A program made the translations under genes and the position numbers. Shown here piece by piece: positions 16,138 to 26,638 of a stretch of 64,000 bases of DNA (the stretch's first letter is position 1; the number at the start of each line of letters is the position of its first letter). Source of the stretch: Pannonibacter sp051860505 (GTDB lineage: Bacteria; Pseudomonadota; Alphaproteobacteria; Rhizobiales; Stappiaceae); assembly GCF_051860505.1 (NCBI RefSeq), contig NZ_JBHYDX010000011.1, positions 62,001 through 126,000 on the forward strand, read 5' to 3'. A model generated the notes under the pieces. The model was not told the origin of the DNA. It was given only the letters and a program-made list of their open reading frames with translations, and made no database searches.

Positions 16138-17976
16138 TCAGGCTTCTGCATGCGAAGGCAGGAATCCGCCGGACTGGTGCGTCCAGAGCTGGGCATAGAG
16201 CCCGCCTGCGGCCAGCAGATCCTCGTGCCGGCCCATCTCAATGATTCGGCCCTTGTCGAGGACGATCAAGCGGTCCATGGCGGCAATGGTCGACAGGCGG
16301 TGGGCGATGGCGATGACCGTCTTGCCTTCCATCAGGTCGAACAGACTGTCCTGGATCGCGGCCTCGACCTCGGAATCGAGGGCAGACGTCGCCTCGTCCA
16401 GCACCAGGATCGGGGCATTCTTGAGCAGCACCCGGGCAATGGCGATGCGCTGGCGCTGGCCACCGGACAGCTTCACCCCACGCTCGCCGACCTGGGCCGA
16501 CAGGCCGCGCCGGCCATCCTTGTCCTCAAGCTGACCGACGAAGTCGAGCGCGTGGGCCTTGCGCAGCGCTTCCAGCACGTCCGCTTCCGAGGGATCCGGC
16601 GAGCCATAGGAGACATTCTCGAAAATCGAGCGATGCAGCAGGGAGGTGTCCTGCGTCACCACGCCGATGTTGGCGCGCAGGTCATCCTGCTGTACCTTCG
16701 AAATGTCCTGCCCGTCGATCAGGATCTGGCCACTTTCCACGTCGTAAAAACGCAGCAGGAGATTGACCAGGGTCGACTTGCCGGCCCCCGAGCGGCCAAT
16801 CAGGCCGATCTTCTCGCCCGGACGAATGTCCAGTGAAAGCCCCTCGATCACGCCGCCGGTCTTGCCATAGTGGAAGTTGACATTGCGGAAGGAAATCTCG
16901 CCGCGCGGCACAGACAGCGACCCAGCTTGCGGGACATCGGCAACGTCCCGTTCGCGCGAGATGGTGCCAATGCCGTCCTGGACGGTGCCGACATTCTCGA
17001 ACAGGCCCGAGACTTCCCACAGGATCCACTGCGACATGCCCTGCAGACGCAGGATGAGCGCAATCGCGATCGCGATATCGCCGGTGGTGACCACATCGAT
17101 CTGCCAAAGGTAGATCGCCATCGCGCCTGTTGAGAACAGCAACAGGTTGTTGATCAAGGTCAGCGTCGAATTGAGGATGGTCACCAGCCGCATCTGGCCA
17201 AAAACGGAGTGGAGAAACACCGTCATGGATTTGCGGGCATAGGTTTCCTCCCGGTCAGCATGCGAGAACAGCTTGACGGTGGCGATGTTGGTATAGGCAT
17301 CGACCACATGACCGGTCATCACCGAACGGGCATCGGCCTGTTCCTGGGAAATATCCTTCAGGCGCGGGATGAAGATCCGCAGCACCGCCAGATAGGCAGC
17401 GAGCCACACCAGCAACGGCAATGCCAGGTAGAGGTTGGCATCACCGACGACGATCACGGCGCTGGTGAAATAGACGACGACATAAACGAAGATGTCGACG
17501 ATCTTGGTCACCACTTCACGCACCGCCAGCGCCGTCTGCATCATCTTGTTGGCGATGCGGCCGGCGAAGTCGTTGTGATAGAAGGTCATGCTCTGGCGCA
17601 GCAGATAGCGGTGCACGCGCCAGCGGATCGACATCGGATAGGGGCCGAGCAGGCTCTGGTGCATCAGCAACTCGAACAGGACCTCGATCACCGGCAGAAA
17701 CAGCAGGATCACAAGGCCCATCCACAGAAGATGATGCCAATTGTCGGCCAGGAACGTGTCCCGGTCCGCCGTCGACAACCAGTTCACCAGATCGCCAAGA
17801 TAGGTGAAGATCGTCACCTGCAGCACCGCGATGAGCGCGGCGAACAGCGCTACCGCCAGCAGGATCAGCATCACCGGCCGGGTGTAGTACCAGCAGAAGG
17901 CCGCAAAGCCCTTCGGCGGCACGGACAGGTCCGTGTCGACGAAGGGATCGACCATACGTTCAAATCGCGAGAACAT
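16138..17976 (-). CDS. ABC exporter, fused membrane and ATPase domains (copy 1)
   Basis: 612 residues, half-size MsbA/multidrug-type exporter, inner membrane. Residues about 30-330 hold six helices; the ATPase domain has Walker A GLIGRSGAGKSTLVNLLLRF, signature LSGGQRQRIAIARVLL, Walker B PILVLDEATSALDSE and switch His AIAHRLSTI. The ORF overlaps the end of the upstream small membrane protein gene by 17 bases. A paralogue of identical length lies at 20689-22527 and the two may work as a heterodimer. Substrate unknown. Confidence 0.93.
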   Translation of the reverse strand: MFSRFERMVDPFVDTDLSVPPKGFAAFCWYYTRPVMLILLAVALFAALIAVLQVTIFTYLGDLVNWLSTADRDTFLADNWHHLLWMGLVILLFLPVIEVLFELLMHQSLLGPYPMSIRWRVHRYLLRQSMTFYHNDFAGRIANKMMQTALAVREVVTKIVDIFVYVVVYFTSAVIVVGDANLYLALPLLVWLAAYLAVLRIFIPRLKDISQEQADARSVMTGHVVDAYTNIATVKLFSHADREETYARKSMTVFLHSVFGQMRLVTILNSTLTLINNLLLFSTGAMAIYLWQIDVVTTGDIAIAIALILRLQGMSQWILWEVSGLFENVGTVQDGIGTISRERDVADVPQAGSLSVPRGEISFRNVNFHYGKTGGVIEGLSLDIRPGEKIGLIGRSGAGKSTLVNLLLRFYDVESGQILIDGQDISKVQQDDLRANIGVVTQDTSLLHRSIFENVSYGSPDPSEADVLEALRKAHALDFVGQLEDKDGRRGLSAQVGERGVKLSGGQRQRIAIARVLLKNAPILVLDEATSALDSEVEAAIQDSLFDLMEGKTVIAIAHRLSTIAAMDRLIVLDKGRIIEMGRHEDLLAAGGLYAQLWTHQSGGFLPSHAEA

Positions 17977-18397
17977 CAGTCAACTCCGAGCGGGCATGCT
18001 GAGCCCGGGTTTTGGCCCGCGCACGGCGGACAGGGGCAAGCGTCTTCGACCGGTGCGCCGACAAGGCCACAGCCAGCGCAAAGCTGACCAGGGCCCCCGA
18101 CAGCACCACTGTGCCAAGGAAAAGCGACAGCAGGCGGTCGGTGTTTTCTGCCATCAGCATGACCTGACCATGACGCTGCACAGCCTGCAATGACATCAGG
18201 TCATGCAACAGCACAGGCATGAAAAGCACGGCCGCGACGACAGCGACACCAGCGGCAAAGCCCGCAACGGCCAGAACGGCAAGGCGCAACCGGCGGACCG
18301 GCGACACGGCTGCCAGGCGGCGGGCCCCGGCGAAAGGGAAGTCTACATCCGGACCGTTCGGTAGCGCGAACGGGTCCATCGGGTAACGAACGGACAT
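17960..18397 (-). CDS. small membrane protein of unknown function
   Basis: 145 residues with two long hydrophobic stretches (LRLAVLAVAGFAAGVAVVAA and LLSLFLGTVVLSGALVSFAL) and a basic C-terminus. No family recognised. GGAGCAG precedes ATG 18397, and its end overlaps the start of the ABC exporter gene by 17 bases, so the two are probably co-translated. A role in exporter assembly is only a guess. Confidence 0.65.
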   Translation of the reverse strand: MSVRYPMDPFALPNGPDVDFPFAGARRLAAVSPVRRLRLAVLAVAGFAAGVAVVAAVLFMPVLLHDLMSLQAVQRHGQVMLMAENTDRLLSLFLGTVVLSGALVSFALAVALSAHRSKTLAPVRRARAKTRAQHARSELTDVLAI

Positions 18398-18783
18398 GGG
18401 TCTGCTCCAGGCAGGGGAGATGTCAGAATGCCACCGGAAAACAGGAACCGGAGAAAGGCGGCTGCAGCCCGTCGTCGAGGCGACGCGGCTTGGACCGGTG
18501 ACAGGTCAGCTGGAGTTTTGAGCTTTGGGTCAGGCCTGCTGGGAGCAGGCAGACTTGGCGATCGAGCCCAGACGCAGGGCGACGGTCATGCAGACGCGCG
18601 ACGCAATGGTCATGTACACCCTCCTGAGTTCGATTTTGGATCAAAGTGCCAAGGCGCATCCGCCACCGGATGCAAGAAAAGACATAGTCGAATCGGCTGT
18701 AAAGGAAAAGCTGTACAATGCGACCGCAGGCTTGATTCACGGGACCTGTGGCTGTTGCGCAACAAACTGGGGTTGCAGCGCGA
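18398..18783. other. 386-base gap between the chemoreceptor and small membrane protein genes
   Basis: No long conserved reading frame is convincing on either strand. The one feature standing out is a 27-codon frame with a strong ribosome binding site (18530-18613, minus), listed separately. Confidence 0.5.
18530..18613 (-). CDS. putative 27-residue small protein
   Basis: ATG 18613 is preceded by TCAGGAGGGTGTAC, a near-perfect Shine-Dalgarno at good spacing. The predicted peptide starts MTIASRVCMTVALRLGSI and ends ACSQQA; it is short, mildly amphipathic, and holds two cysteines. No homologue recognised. The evidence is the ribosome binding site only. Confidence 0.4.
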   Translation of the reverse strand: MTIASRVCMTVALRLGSIAKSACSQQA

Positions 18784-20127
18784 TCAGGCTGCGCGGATGC
18801 TGGTCAGGAATTGACGGACCTGCGCCTGCAGTTCGCCCGAGAGGCTGCCAAGCTGGCCGGATGCCAATTGCATCTCGTCAGTGGCCCGGGAACTGGCCTG
18901 CATGGCGCCCGCAAGCTGGTCGACGTTGCTGTCGACGCGGGCAGTGCTGGAGGTCGCGACGGAGACTGAACGGCCAATCGCATCGGTTGCCTCCGCTTGC
19001 TGCTGGATCGACGCACGGATGGTGTTCGAGATGTCGCTGATCCGGTCGATGGTTCCGGCGATGGAGCGGATCGCGCCGACGGCCTGATCGGCCACGCTCT
19101 GGACCGATGCCACCTGCGCGGTGATTTCCTCGGTTGCCTGGGTGGTCTGCCCGGCCAGCGCCTTGACCTCGTTGGCCACGACGGCAAAACCGCGCCCCGC
19201 CTCCCCGGCCCGCGCGGCCTCGATCGTCGCATTGAGCGCAAGGAGATTGGTCTGGTTGGCGATCTGGCTGATCAGTTCAACCACCTCGCCAATCGCCCGG
19301 CCGGTTTCTGCCAGGCGGCCGACGATGGCATCAGTCTGGCGCGCCTCTTCCACGGCACTGCCGGCAATGAGCGAGGCTTGCTGCACGTCTTCGGTGATCC
19401 CGGCGATGGACTGGGCAAGCAGATCGGCCGCATCGGACATGCTGCTAACCGACTGGCCGGATTCTGACGTTGCCACACTGACTTCGGAGACAGCGTGTGA
19501 CGACCGGCTCACGGCATCGCGCAACTCGCCGGCATTGGTGCCGACTGCCTTTGCGGTTTCGTCAAGGGATTGCACGGCGGTCAGAACGGACCGCTCGAAA
19601 TCATCGGCGATGTCGCGCATCAGGGCCTTGCGCTCTTCTTCGATATGCTGCTGCTGCATCGCCTGCCGAGAGGATTCCTCGCGGGCGCGCGCCGCGAGCT
19701 TGCCACGAAACTCCAGCACGGAGCGGGCGATGTCGCCAATCTCGTCGGACCTGTCCGCGCCATCAATGTCGACATCAAGATCACCATGGGAAAGCCGGGT
19801 CAGGCCGCCCTGCAGCCGCTTCAAGGGCCTTGCAACTCCCATGGCAAGCATGATGGCAAGACCAAGAAACGCGATGCCGACAGGCGTGCAGACCAGGACA
19901 ATCTGCAGCATCTGGTCAAGGATCAGACTGTCGACGCGGGCCGCACCGTCCGGCCCCAGGAAGCCTTGCGCCTCGGTCGGGTTGGCGAGAGAGCGGGTCA
20001 GGGCCATGCGAAAGACATAGAATGCGTAACCAGTCCCCGCGACCATGATCGCGGCTGCCGAGACAACCAGGATCAGAAAGCGCCCGATGATCGGCAGACG
20101 CAGGCCGGCATTCGTGGGATGAGACAT
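18784..20127 (-). CDS. methyl-accepting chemotaxis protein
   Basis: 447 residues. A first membrane helix (FLILVVSAAAIMVAGTGYAF), a short periplasmic part of about 60 residues, a second helix (IVLVCTPVGIAFLGLAIML), a HAMP domain (ARPLKRLQGGLTRLSHGDLD) and a signalling domain whose tip reads VVELISQIANQTNLLALNAT then EAGRGFAVVANEVKALA. The sensor part is very short, so it may sense the membrane or act with a partner. ATG 20127 is chosen over a TTG at 20181. No SD is obvious. The flagellar genes 20 kb away are its likely output. Confidence 0.92.
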   Translation of the reverse strand: MSHPTNAGLRLPIIGRFLILVVSAAAIMVAGTGYAFYVFRMALTRSLANPTEAQGFLGPDGAARVDSLILDQMLQIVLVCTPVGIAFLGLAIMLAMGVARPLKRLQGGLTRLSHGDLDVDIDGADRSDEIGDIARSVLEFRGKLAARAREESSRQAMQQQHIEEERKALMRDIADDFERSVLTAVQSLDETAKAVGTNAGELRDAVSRSSHAVSEVSVATSESGQSVSSMSDAADLLAQSIAGITEDVQQASLIAGSAVEEARQTDAIVGRLAETGRAIGEVVELISQIANQTNLLALNATIEAARAGEAGRGFAVVANEVKALAGQTTQATEEITAQVASVQSVADQAVGAIRSIAGTIDRISDISNTIRASIQQQAEATDAIGRSVSVATSSTARVDSNVDQLAGAMQASSRATDEMQLASGQLGSLSGELQAQVRQFLTSIRAA

Positions 20128-20229
20128 TGTTTGAACCCGCAATATGAAAACGCTGACCTGCTGGCCTTTCACTCGGGTCAATACTGGAGAGTTTGAGTAA
20201 ATTTTCTATGGACGCACGCGCAATGATTG

Positions 20230-20631
20230 CTAGATCAGCTTCTGCGTCAGATAGTAGCCACCGGCCGCCGCCACGCCGGACAGCACCGTGCCCCAGACGA
20301 CATCAACAACGACCACGATAAAGGGCCAGTCGCGCATCGTCGCAAAATTGGTCATGTCATAGGTCAGATAGGCAAAGAAGCCGAACAGGCCGCCATAGAC
20401 CAGCGCATGCCAGAAGGACTCGTTGCGCAGGGCGGGCAAGACCGCGAAAATCACGATGCCGACCACATAGACGATGTAAAACACCGCAGCCGCGCCGAGG
20501 TTCGGCTTGTCCATCAGCAGGTGGCCAATACGGTCGAAGTAGAACCGGGTCGCGATCTGGGACAGCCAGATCGCATCGATGACAAGAAAGATTGCGGCAG
20601 TCGTGCCATAGGCGACGAGTATCTGGGCCAT
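20230..20631 (-). CDS. DUF2177 family membrane protein
   Basis: 133 residues with four hydrophobic helices. The family pattern is visible: IFLVIDAIWL near the N-terminus, FYIVYVVGIVIFAVLPAL, YGGLFGFFAYLTYDMTNFATMRDWP, and a final VVDVVWGTVLSGVAAA. Function unknown. It lies between the chemoreceptor gene and the second ABC exporter gene, all on the minus strand. Confidence 0.88.
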   Translation of the reverse strand: MAQILVAYGTTAAIFLVIDAIWLSQIATRFYFDRIGHLLMDKPNLGAAAVFYIVYVVGIVIFAVLPALRNESFWHALVYGGLFGFFAYLTYDMTNFATMRDWPFIVVVVDVVWGTVLSGVAAAGGYYLTQKLI

Positions 20632-20688
20632 GCGTCCGGTTCCTTTTTCAAGCCTTACGGCTTAGGGCCTGGGACAGATCACCGCAGC

Positions 20689-22527
<1,839 letters not shown>

Positions 22528-22694
22528 GGCCTTGGGTCCGGTGCTAGGTGCCTATCTCTCCCGAGGGTCTATGTAGCATCTCATCTCGTGCCGGCCAGCG
22601 ATTAAGTGTCTCAAGATTGGTCAGAGCCAGATGAGACTGGCGCGAACAGCGCACTCCGGTTCATCAATCCACGCGTGGGTCGATGCGAGACAGT

Positions 22695-22748
22695 GGCTCT
22701 CCGGTCCCGGCTCGGCGCTTCGCTTAGCCTCAGCTGGGCCGGGATGAC
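22695..22748. repeat. solitary right arm of the 127-base repeat element
   Basis: GGCTCTCCGGTCCCGGCTCGG and the following GCGCTTCGCTT match the right arms of the elements at 2631 and 24381, with an eight-base insertion-like difference before GGCCGGGATGAC. No left arm is found upstream. Confidence 0.7.
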
Positions 22749-22822
22749 GTCCGTGAGGTGGCAGCTTGCAGGCGAGTTCGTATAGTGCCCTGGTTTTCAT
22801 GACAAAGGCCCTGTCGCTGTCC

Positions 22823-23296
22823 ATGCCCGATCTCGTTCTCTATCAGCCAGATATTCCCCAGAACACAGGCACCATGCTGCGCATGGCGGCTTGCCTGAAT
22901 GTGAAAGTGCATCTGATCGAGCCGGCTGGGTTTCCGCTGTCGGATCATGCGCTGAAGCGGGCGGGCATGGACTATCTGGAACGGGCGGCGCTGATCCGGC
23001 ATGTAACTTTTGCCGCCTTTGAGGAGTGGCGGCTCGCGGAGGGGCGGCGGCTGGTGCTGATGACCACGCGAGGGAGCATGGCCTATACCGGACATGCCTT
23101 CGCGGCCGGGGATCTGGTGATGATGGGGCGGGAATCGGCCGGGGTCCCCGACGCGGTGCATGCAGTGGCCGATGCGCGGATCGTAATTCCGATGGCGGAG
23201 GGCATGCGGTCGCTCAATGTGGCCGTGTCCGCCGGCATGGTTCTGGGCGAAGCGTTGCGGCAGACGGGGAACTTTCCGCCGCTCGCCCGCGTTTGA
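22823..23296 (+). CDS. trmL: tRNA (cytidine/uridine-34-2'-O)-methyltransferase TrmL
   Basis: 157 residues, SPOUT-fold methyltransferase modifying the wobble base of tRNA-Leu. Seen: LVLYQPDIPQNTGTMLRMAA, HLIEPAGFPLSD, DYLERA, LVMMGRESAGVPD and IPMAEGMRSLNVAVSAGMVLGEALRQ (the knot and SAM-binding loop). ATG 22823 (MPDLVLYQP) fits the family; ATG 22799 is possible. hemF starts 106 bases later on the same strand. Confidence 0.94.
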   Translation: MPDLVLYQPDIPQNTGTMLRMAACLNVKVHLIEPAGFPLSDHALKRAGMDYLERAALIRHVTFAAFEEWRLAEGRRLVLMTTRGSMAYTGHAFAAGDLVMMGRESAGVPDAVHAVADARIVIPMAEGMRSLNVAVSAGMVLGEALRQTGNFPPLARV

Positions 23297-23402
23297 AGGC
23301 GAGGCGCGGCATTGCTGCGCTTTGCAAGAGAGGCCTCAGGCCGCTAGAACGGCGGCAGGAGAAAGCCGGGCTCTGCCCGGTCATCAAAGGATGCGACAAC
23401 CC

Positions 23403-24338
23403 ATGAGCGACAAGACCCCGCAGACCGGACAAGAGCGTGGCGGCCCCGTGCCGGCGGATATCGAGGCGAAGAAACTCGCCGCGCCCGCCTGGTTTGCCGA
23501 CTTGCGCGACCGGATCTGCGCGTCGTTCGAGGCGCTGGAGGACAAGATCGGCGCTCTGGACGGACCACTGGCAGACCGGCCAGCCGGACGCTTCGAGCGC
23601 ACACCCTGGGAGCGGACCGATGCCAACGGCGCCAAGGGCGGCGGCGGCGTCATGTCGATGATGCATGGCCGGGTGTTTGAGAAAGTGGGCGTGCATGTGT
23701 CCACCGTCTTCGGCGAGTTCTCGCCGGAATTCCGGGGCCAGATCCCCGGAGCGTCGGAAGACCCGCGCTTCTGGGCCTCCGGCATCAGCCTGATCGCGCA
23801 TCCGCAGAACCCGCATGTGCCGGCCGTGCACATGAACACGCGCATGGTCGTGACGACGCGGCAGTGGTTTGGCGGCGGCGCCGACCTGACCCCGGTGCTG
23901 GACGCGCGCCGCACCCAGACCGATCCGGACAGCATCGCCTTTCACAAGGCGATGGAAAACGCCTGTGCGCCGCACAAGAATGCGGACTATCCCGCCTTCA
24001 AGGCCTGGTGCGATGACTATTTCTTCCTGAAGCATCGCAATGAGCCGCGCGGCATCGGCGGCATTTTCTACGACTACGTCAATTCGGGCGACTGGGATGC
24101 AGACTTTGCCCTGACGCGCGATGTCGGTCTGGCGTTTCTCGACATCTACCCGAGGCTGGTCGAGACGAACTTCGAGAAGCGGTGGAGCGAGGCCGAGCGC
24201 GAGGAACAGTTGATCCGGCGCGGACGCTATGTGGAATACAATCTGCTCTACGACCGGGGCACGATCTTCGGTCTGAAGACCGGCGGCAATGTCGCCTCGA
24301 TCCTGTCCTCGATGCCGCCTGTGGTGAAATGGCCCTGA
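23403..24338 (+). CDS. hemF: oxygen-dependent coproporphyrinogen-III oxidase
   Basis: 311 residues. Converts coproporphyrinogen III to protoporphyrinogen IX in heme synthesis. Motifs: GGGVMSMMHGRVFEKVGVH, NPHVPAVHMNTRM, WFGGGADLTP, and the C-terminal GRYVEYNLLYDRGTIFGLKTGG. ATG 23403 gives the normal family N-terminus; the frame is open upstream into trmL. It supplies heme for products such as the petBC cytochromes. Confidence 0.96.
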   Translation: MSDKTPQTGQERGGPVPADIEAKKLAAPAWFADLRDRICASFEALEDKIGALDGPLADRPAGRFERTPWERTDANGAKGGGGVMSMMHGRVFEKVGVHVSTVFGEFSPEFRGQIPGASEDPRFWASGISLIAHPQNPHVPAVHMNTRMVVTTRQWFGGGADLTPVLDARRTQTDPDSIAFHKAMENACAPHKNADYPAFKAWCDDYFFLKHRNEPRGIGGIFYDYVNSGDWDADFALTRDVGLAFLDIYPRLVETNFEKRWSEAEREEQLIRRGRYVEYNLLYDRGTIFGLKTGGNVASILSSMPPVVKWP

Positions 24339-24380
24339 GACCGTGTTGCATGTCAGATGGTTGCCGACATTCGCTTCAAG

Positions 24381-24507
24381 GTCATCCCGGGCGGAGCAAA
24401 GCGAAGACCCGGGACCGGAGAGCCCCAGGTTTTGCAGAGTTAACCCGTTGAAAAATCGAGGCCTCGGCTCTCCGGTCCCGGCTCGGCGCTTCGCTTGGCC
24501 GGATGAC
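24381..24507. repeat. 127-base inverted-repeat element, copy 2
   Basis: Same length as the copy at 2631-2757. Begins GTCATCCCGGGCGGAGCAAA and ends GCTTGGCCGGATGAC. The arms are well conserved between copies while the central 40 bases differ, as expected if arms are kept for recognition or folding. It lies between hemF and a convergent gene. Confidence 0.8.
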
Positions 24508-24546
24508 GCACGAGGGGCCGAGGTAATCCATCAATGAAGCGGGGGG

Positions 24547-26625
24547 CTATCGCCCCTCGCGGAACCAGGTGACGGACAGGGCGCCGAGAAGAAGGGCAAG
24601 GCCGAGGAGGCCGGAGAGAAGCGGAATCCGGTCGATGCCCTTCAGCACGCTGGCGTCGGTCGTCTTCAGCCCGATCCAGCCCGACCCGGCATAGTCATCG
24701 GCCCGTTTCAGCGGCACGATGCGCGGGATCGACTGCCCGCCGCCGATATCGGCAATGCGCAGCGCCGCACCTCCTGTCTGGGCGGACAAGGGCGCAAGTT
24801 GTTCCGTGGTGGAGAGCACGTTGGAGAATTCACGCGGATTCTGCGGCCCGACATGGATGAGAGCGGTGCGCTCGCCATCCGTCAGGGAATAGAGGCCAAG
24901 TTCGGTCGCAGCCTGGCTGGCGCGCCACAGGCCGGGTTCAGCTTCCGTAAGGCTCAACACCCGCGTGCCGCCAGTGGGCAGGGTGAGCGTCACATCCGCC
25001 GCCATGTCGCCAAGGGTCTGGCGTTCGACAATGAGTTCAGAGCCGCGCAGGCTGACACGCAGGGCTTCCTCCTCCAGTTCCGGCTCCTGCATCAGCCAGT
25101 GACCAAGGCGGCGCAGCAAGGGGACATGCGGGCCGCCGCCCTCATAGCCACGTGCCCAGAGCCAGACATGATCAGAGAGGAGCACGGCAACGCGGCCGGC
25201 TTCTTCGCGGTTGAGCACCAGAAGCGGCGTGTCATTTGGCCCGGACATCAGCGACTGACCAGCATCGATCTCGGCTTCGACCGCGCGGAACCAGCGGCTC
25301 CACTGGGGCGGTTCGGACCGGGCGCCGGGCAGACCGCGCGTCACCGGATGCCGGTTGCCGATGTCGGAGACCCGGGCATGGTAGGGCGTCTCGATGACAT
25401 TGCCGGTCGGCCGGGCCGGCAGCACCGGCGCCATCGGCGTCTGGTAGATCGTCGAGCCTTCGGCGTAGTCCGGACCGCCGGCAATCAGCAGCGCCCCGCC
25501 GCCGCGCACATAACGGGCGATGTTGTCGAAATACAGCATCGGCAGCACGCCGCGGTTCACATAGCGGTCGAAGATGATGAGATCAAACTCGTCGATCTTT
25601 TCCGAGAACAGCTCACGCGTCGGGAAGGCGATCAGCGACAGCTGGTTGACCGGCGTGCCGTCCTGCTTTTCCGGCGGGCGCAGGATGGTGAAATGTACCA
25701 GATCGACCGAGGCATCCGACTTCAGCAGGTTGCGCCAGGTGCGCTCGCCGGCATGCGGCGAGCCGGACACCAGGAGAACCCGCAGGTTCTCGCGGATGCC
25801 GTCAATGGTGACGACGACCCGGTTGTTGAGCGGAGTCAGCTCGCCGGGCAGTGTTTCAGCCTCAAATTCGAAGATGTTCTGGCCGCCATGGCCGATCTCG
25901 ACAGGGACTTCGAGCCGGGATCCCGGGCGAAGCCGAAACTCGTTGACCAGTTGGCCATCCCGGCGCACCCGGATCGTGGCCGGGCTGCCATCCGCACCGG
26001 GCAGGTTGCCGCCATCCTCCAGGTTCAAGGTGACCAGTTGCTCTGAGCCGACCAGTCCGAAACGCGGCGCGCGCACCAGCGACAGGCGCCGGTCGCTTTC
26101 GTCCGGCCGCCCGGTCACGAGGGCATGCAGCGGCGCGTTGAAACCCAGAGCCGTGCTGGAGGCAGGGATGTCGTGGACCTGACCGTCTGTCAGAAGGATC
26201 GCGCCGCCGACCCGCTCCGGCGGCACATCGGCAAGGCCATCGGCCAGCGCGCCGAACAGCGCAGTTCCATCATCACTGAGCGACGGATTGGCCTCGATGC
26301 GGCGCAGCTCGAACCCCGGCAATGCGGCAATGCGGGTCTCAAGCTCGGCGAGCGCGGCAGAGGTGGCGGCATCACGGCCATCCAGCGTCTGGCTCTGGCT
26401 CCTGTCGACAACGACCGCAACAACGCTGGACAGCGGGTCCCGGTCTTCACGCTCCAGCGCCGGATTGGCGAGCGCCAAGAGGACGAGAGCCAGGGCAAAT
26501 GTGCGCAGGAGCCCGCCGCGCAGGCTTAGGAAAAGCGCTATTCCGAGAAACAGGACAACCAGTCCCGCCCCGGCCAGAAGGCTCCAGACGGGCACGAAGG
26601 GGTCAAAGGAGACAGACCAGATCAT
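24547..26625 (-). CDS. membrane protein of the MoxR/DUF58 cluster, glutamine-amidotransferase-like fold
   Basis: 692 residues. Two N-terminal helices (residues about 15-55), a von Willebrand A-like segment (VVAVVVDRSQSQTLDGRDA and GGAILLTDGQVHDIPA), and a middle part resembling class I glutamine amidotransferase folds (FDLIIFDRYVNRG, IARYVRGGGALLIAGG) without a clear catalytic triad. One C-terminal helix precedes the basic end. ATG 26625 follows GAGGGAGACACGGCA. Last gene of moxR-DUF58-DUF4159-this gene; role unknown. Confidence 0.85.
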   Translation of the reverse strand: MIWSVSFDPFVPVWSLLAGAGLVVLFLGIALFLSLRGGLLRTFALALVLLALANPALEREDRDPLSSVVAVVVDRSQSQTLDGRDAATSAALAELETRIAALPGFELRRIEANPSLSDDGTALFGALADGLADVPPERVGGAILLTDGQVHDIPASSTALGFNAPLHALVTGRPDESDRRLSLVRAPRFGLVGSEQLVTLNLEDGGNLPGADGSPATIRVRRDGQLVNEFRLRPGSRLEVPVEIGHGGQNIFEFEAETLPGELTPLNNRVVVTIDGIRENLRVLLVSGSPHAGERTWRNLLKSDASVDLVHFTILRPPEKQDGTPVNQLSLIAFPTRELFSEKIDEFDLIIFDRYVNRGVLPMLYFDNIARYVRGGGALLIAGGPDYAEGSTIYQTPMAPVLPARPTGNVIETPYHARVSDIGNRHPVTRGLPGARSEPPQWSRWFRAVEAEIDAGQSLMSGPNDTPLLVLNREEAGRVAVLLSDHVWLWARGYEGGGPHVPLLRRLGHWLMQEPELEEEALRVSLRGSELIVERQTLGDMAADVTLTLPTGGTRVLSLTEAEPGLWRASQAATELGLYSLTDGERTALIHVGPQNPREFSNVLSTTEQLAPLSAQTGGAALRIADIGGGQSIPRIVPLKRADDYAGSGWIGLKTTDASVLKGIDRIPLLSGLLGLALLLGALSVTWFREGR

Positions 26626-26638
26626 TGCCGTGTCTCCC

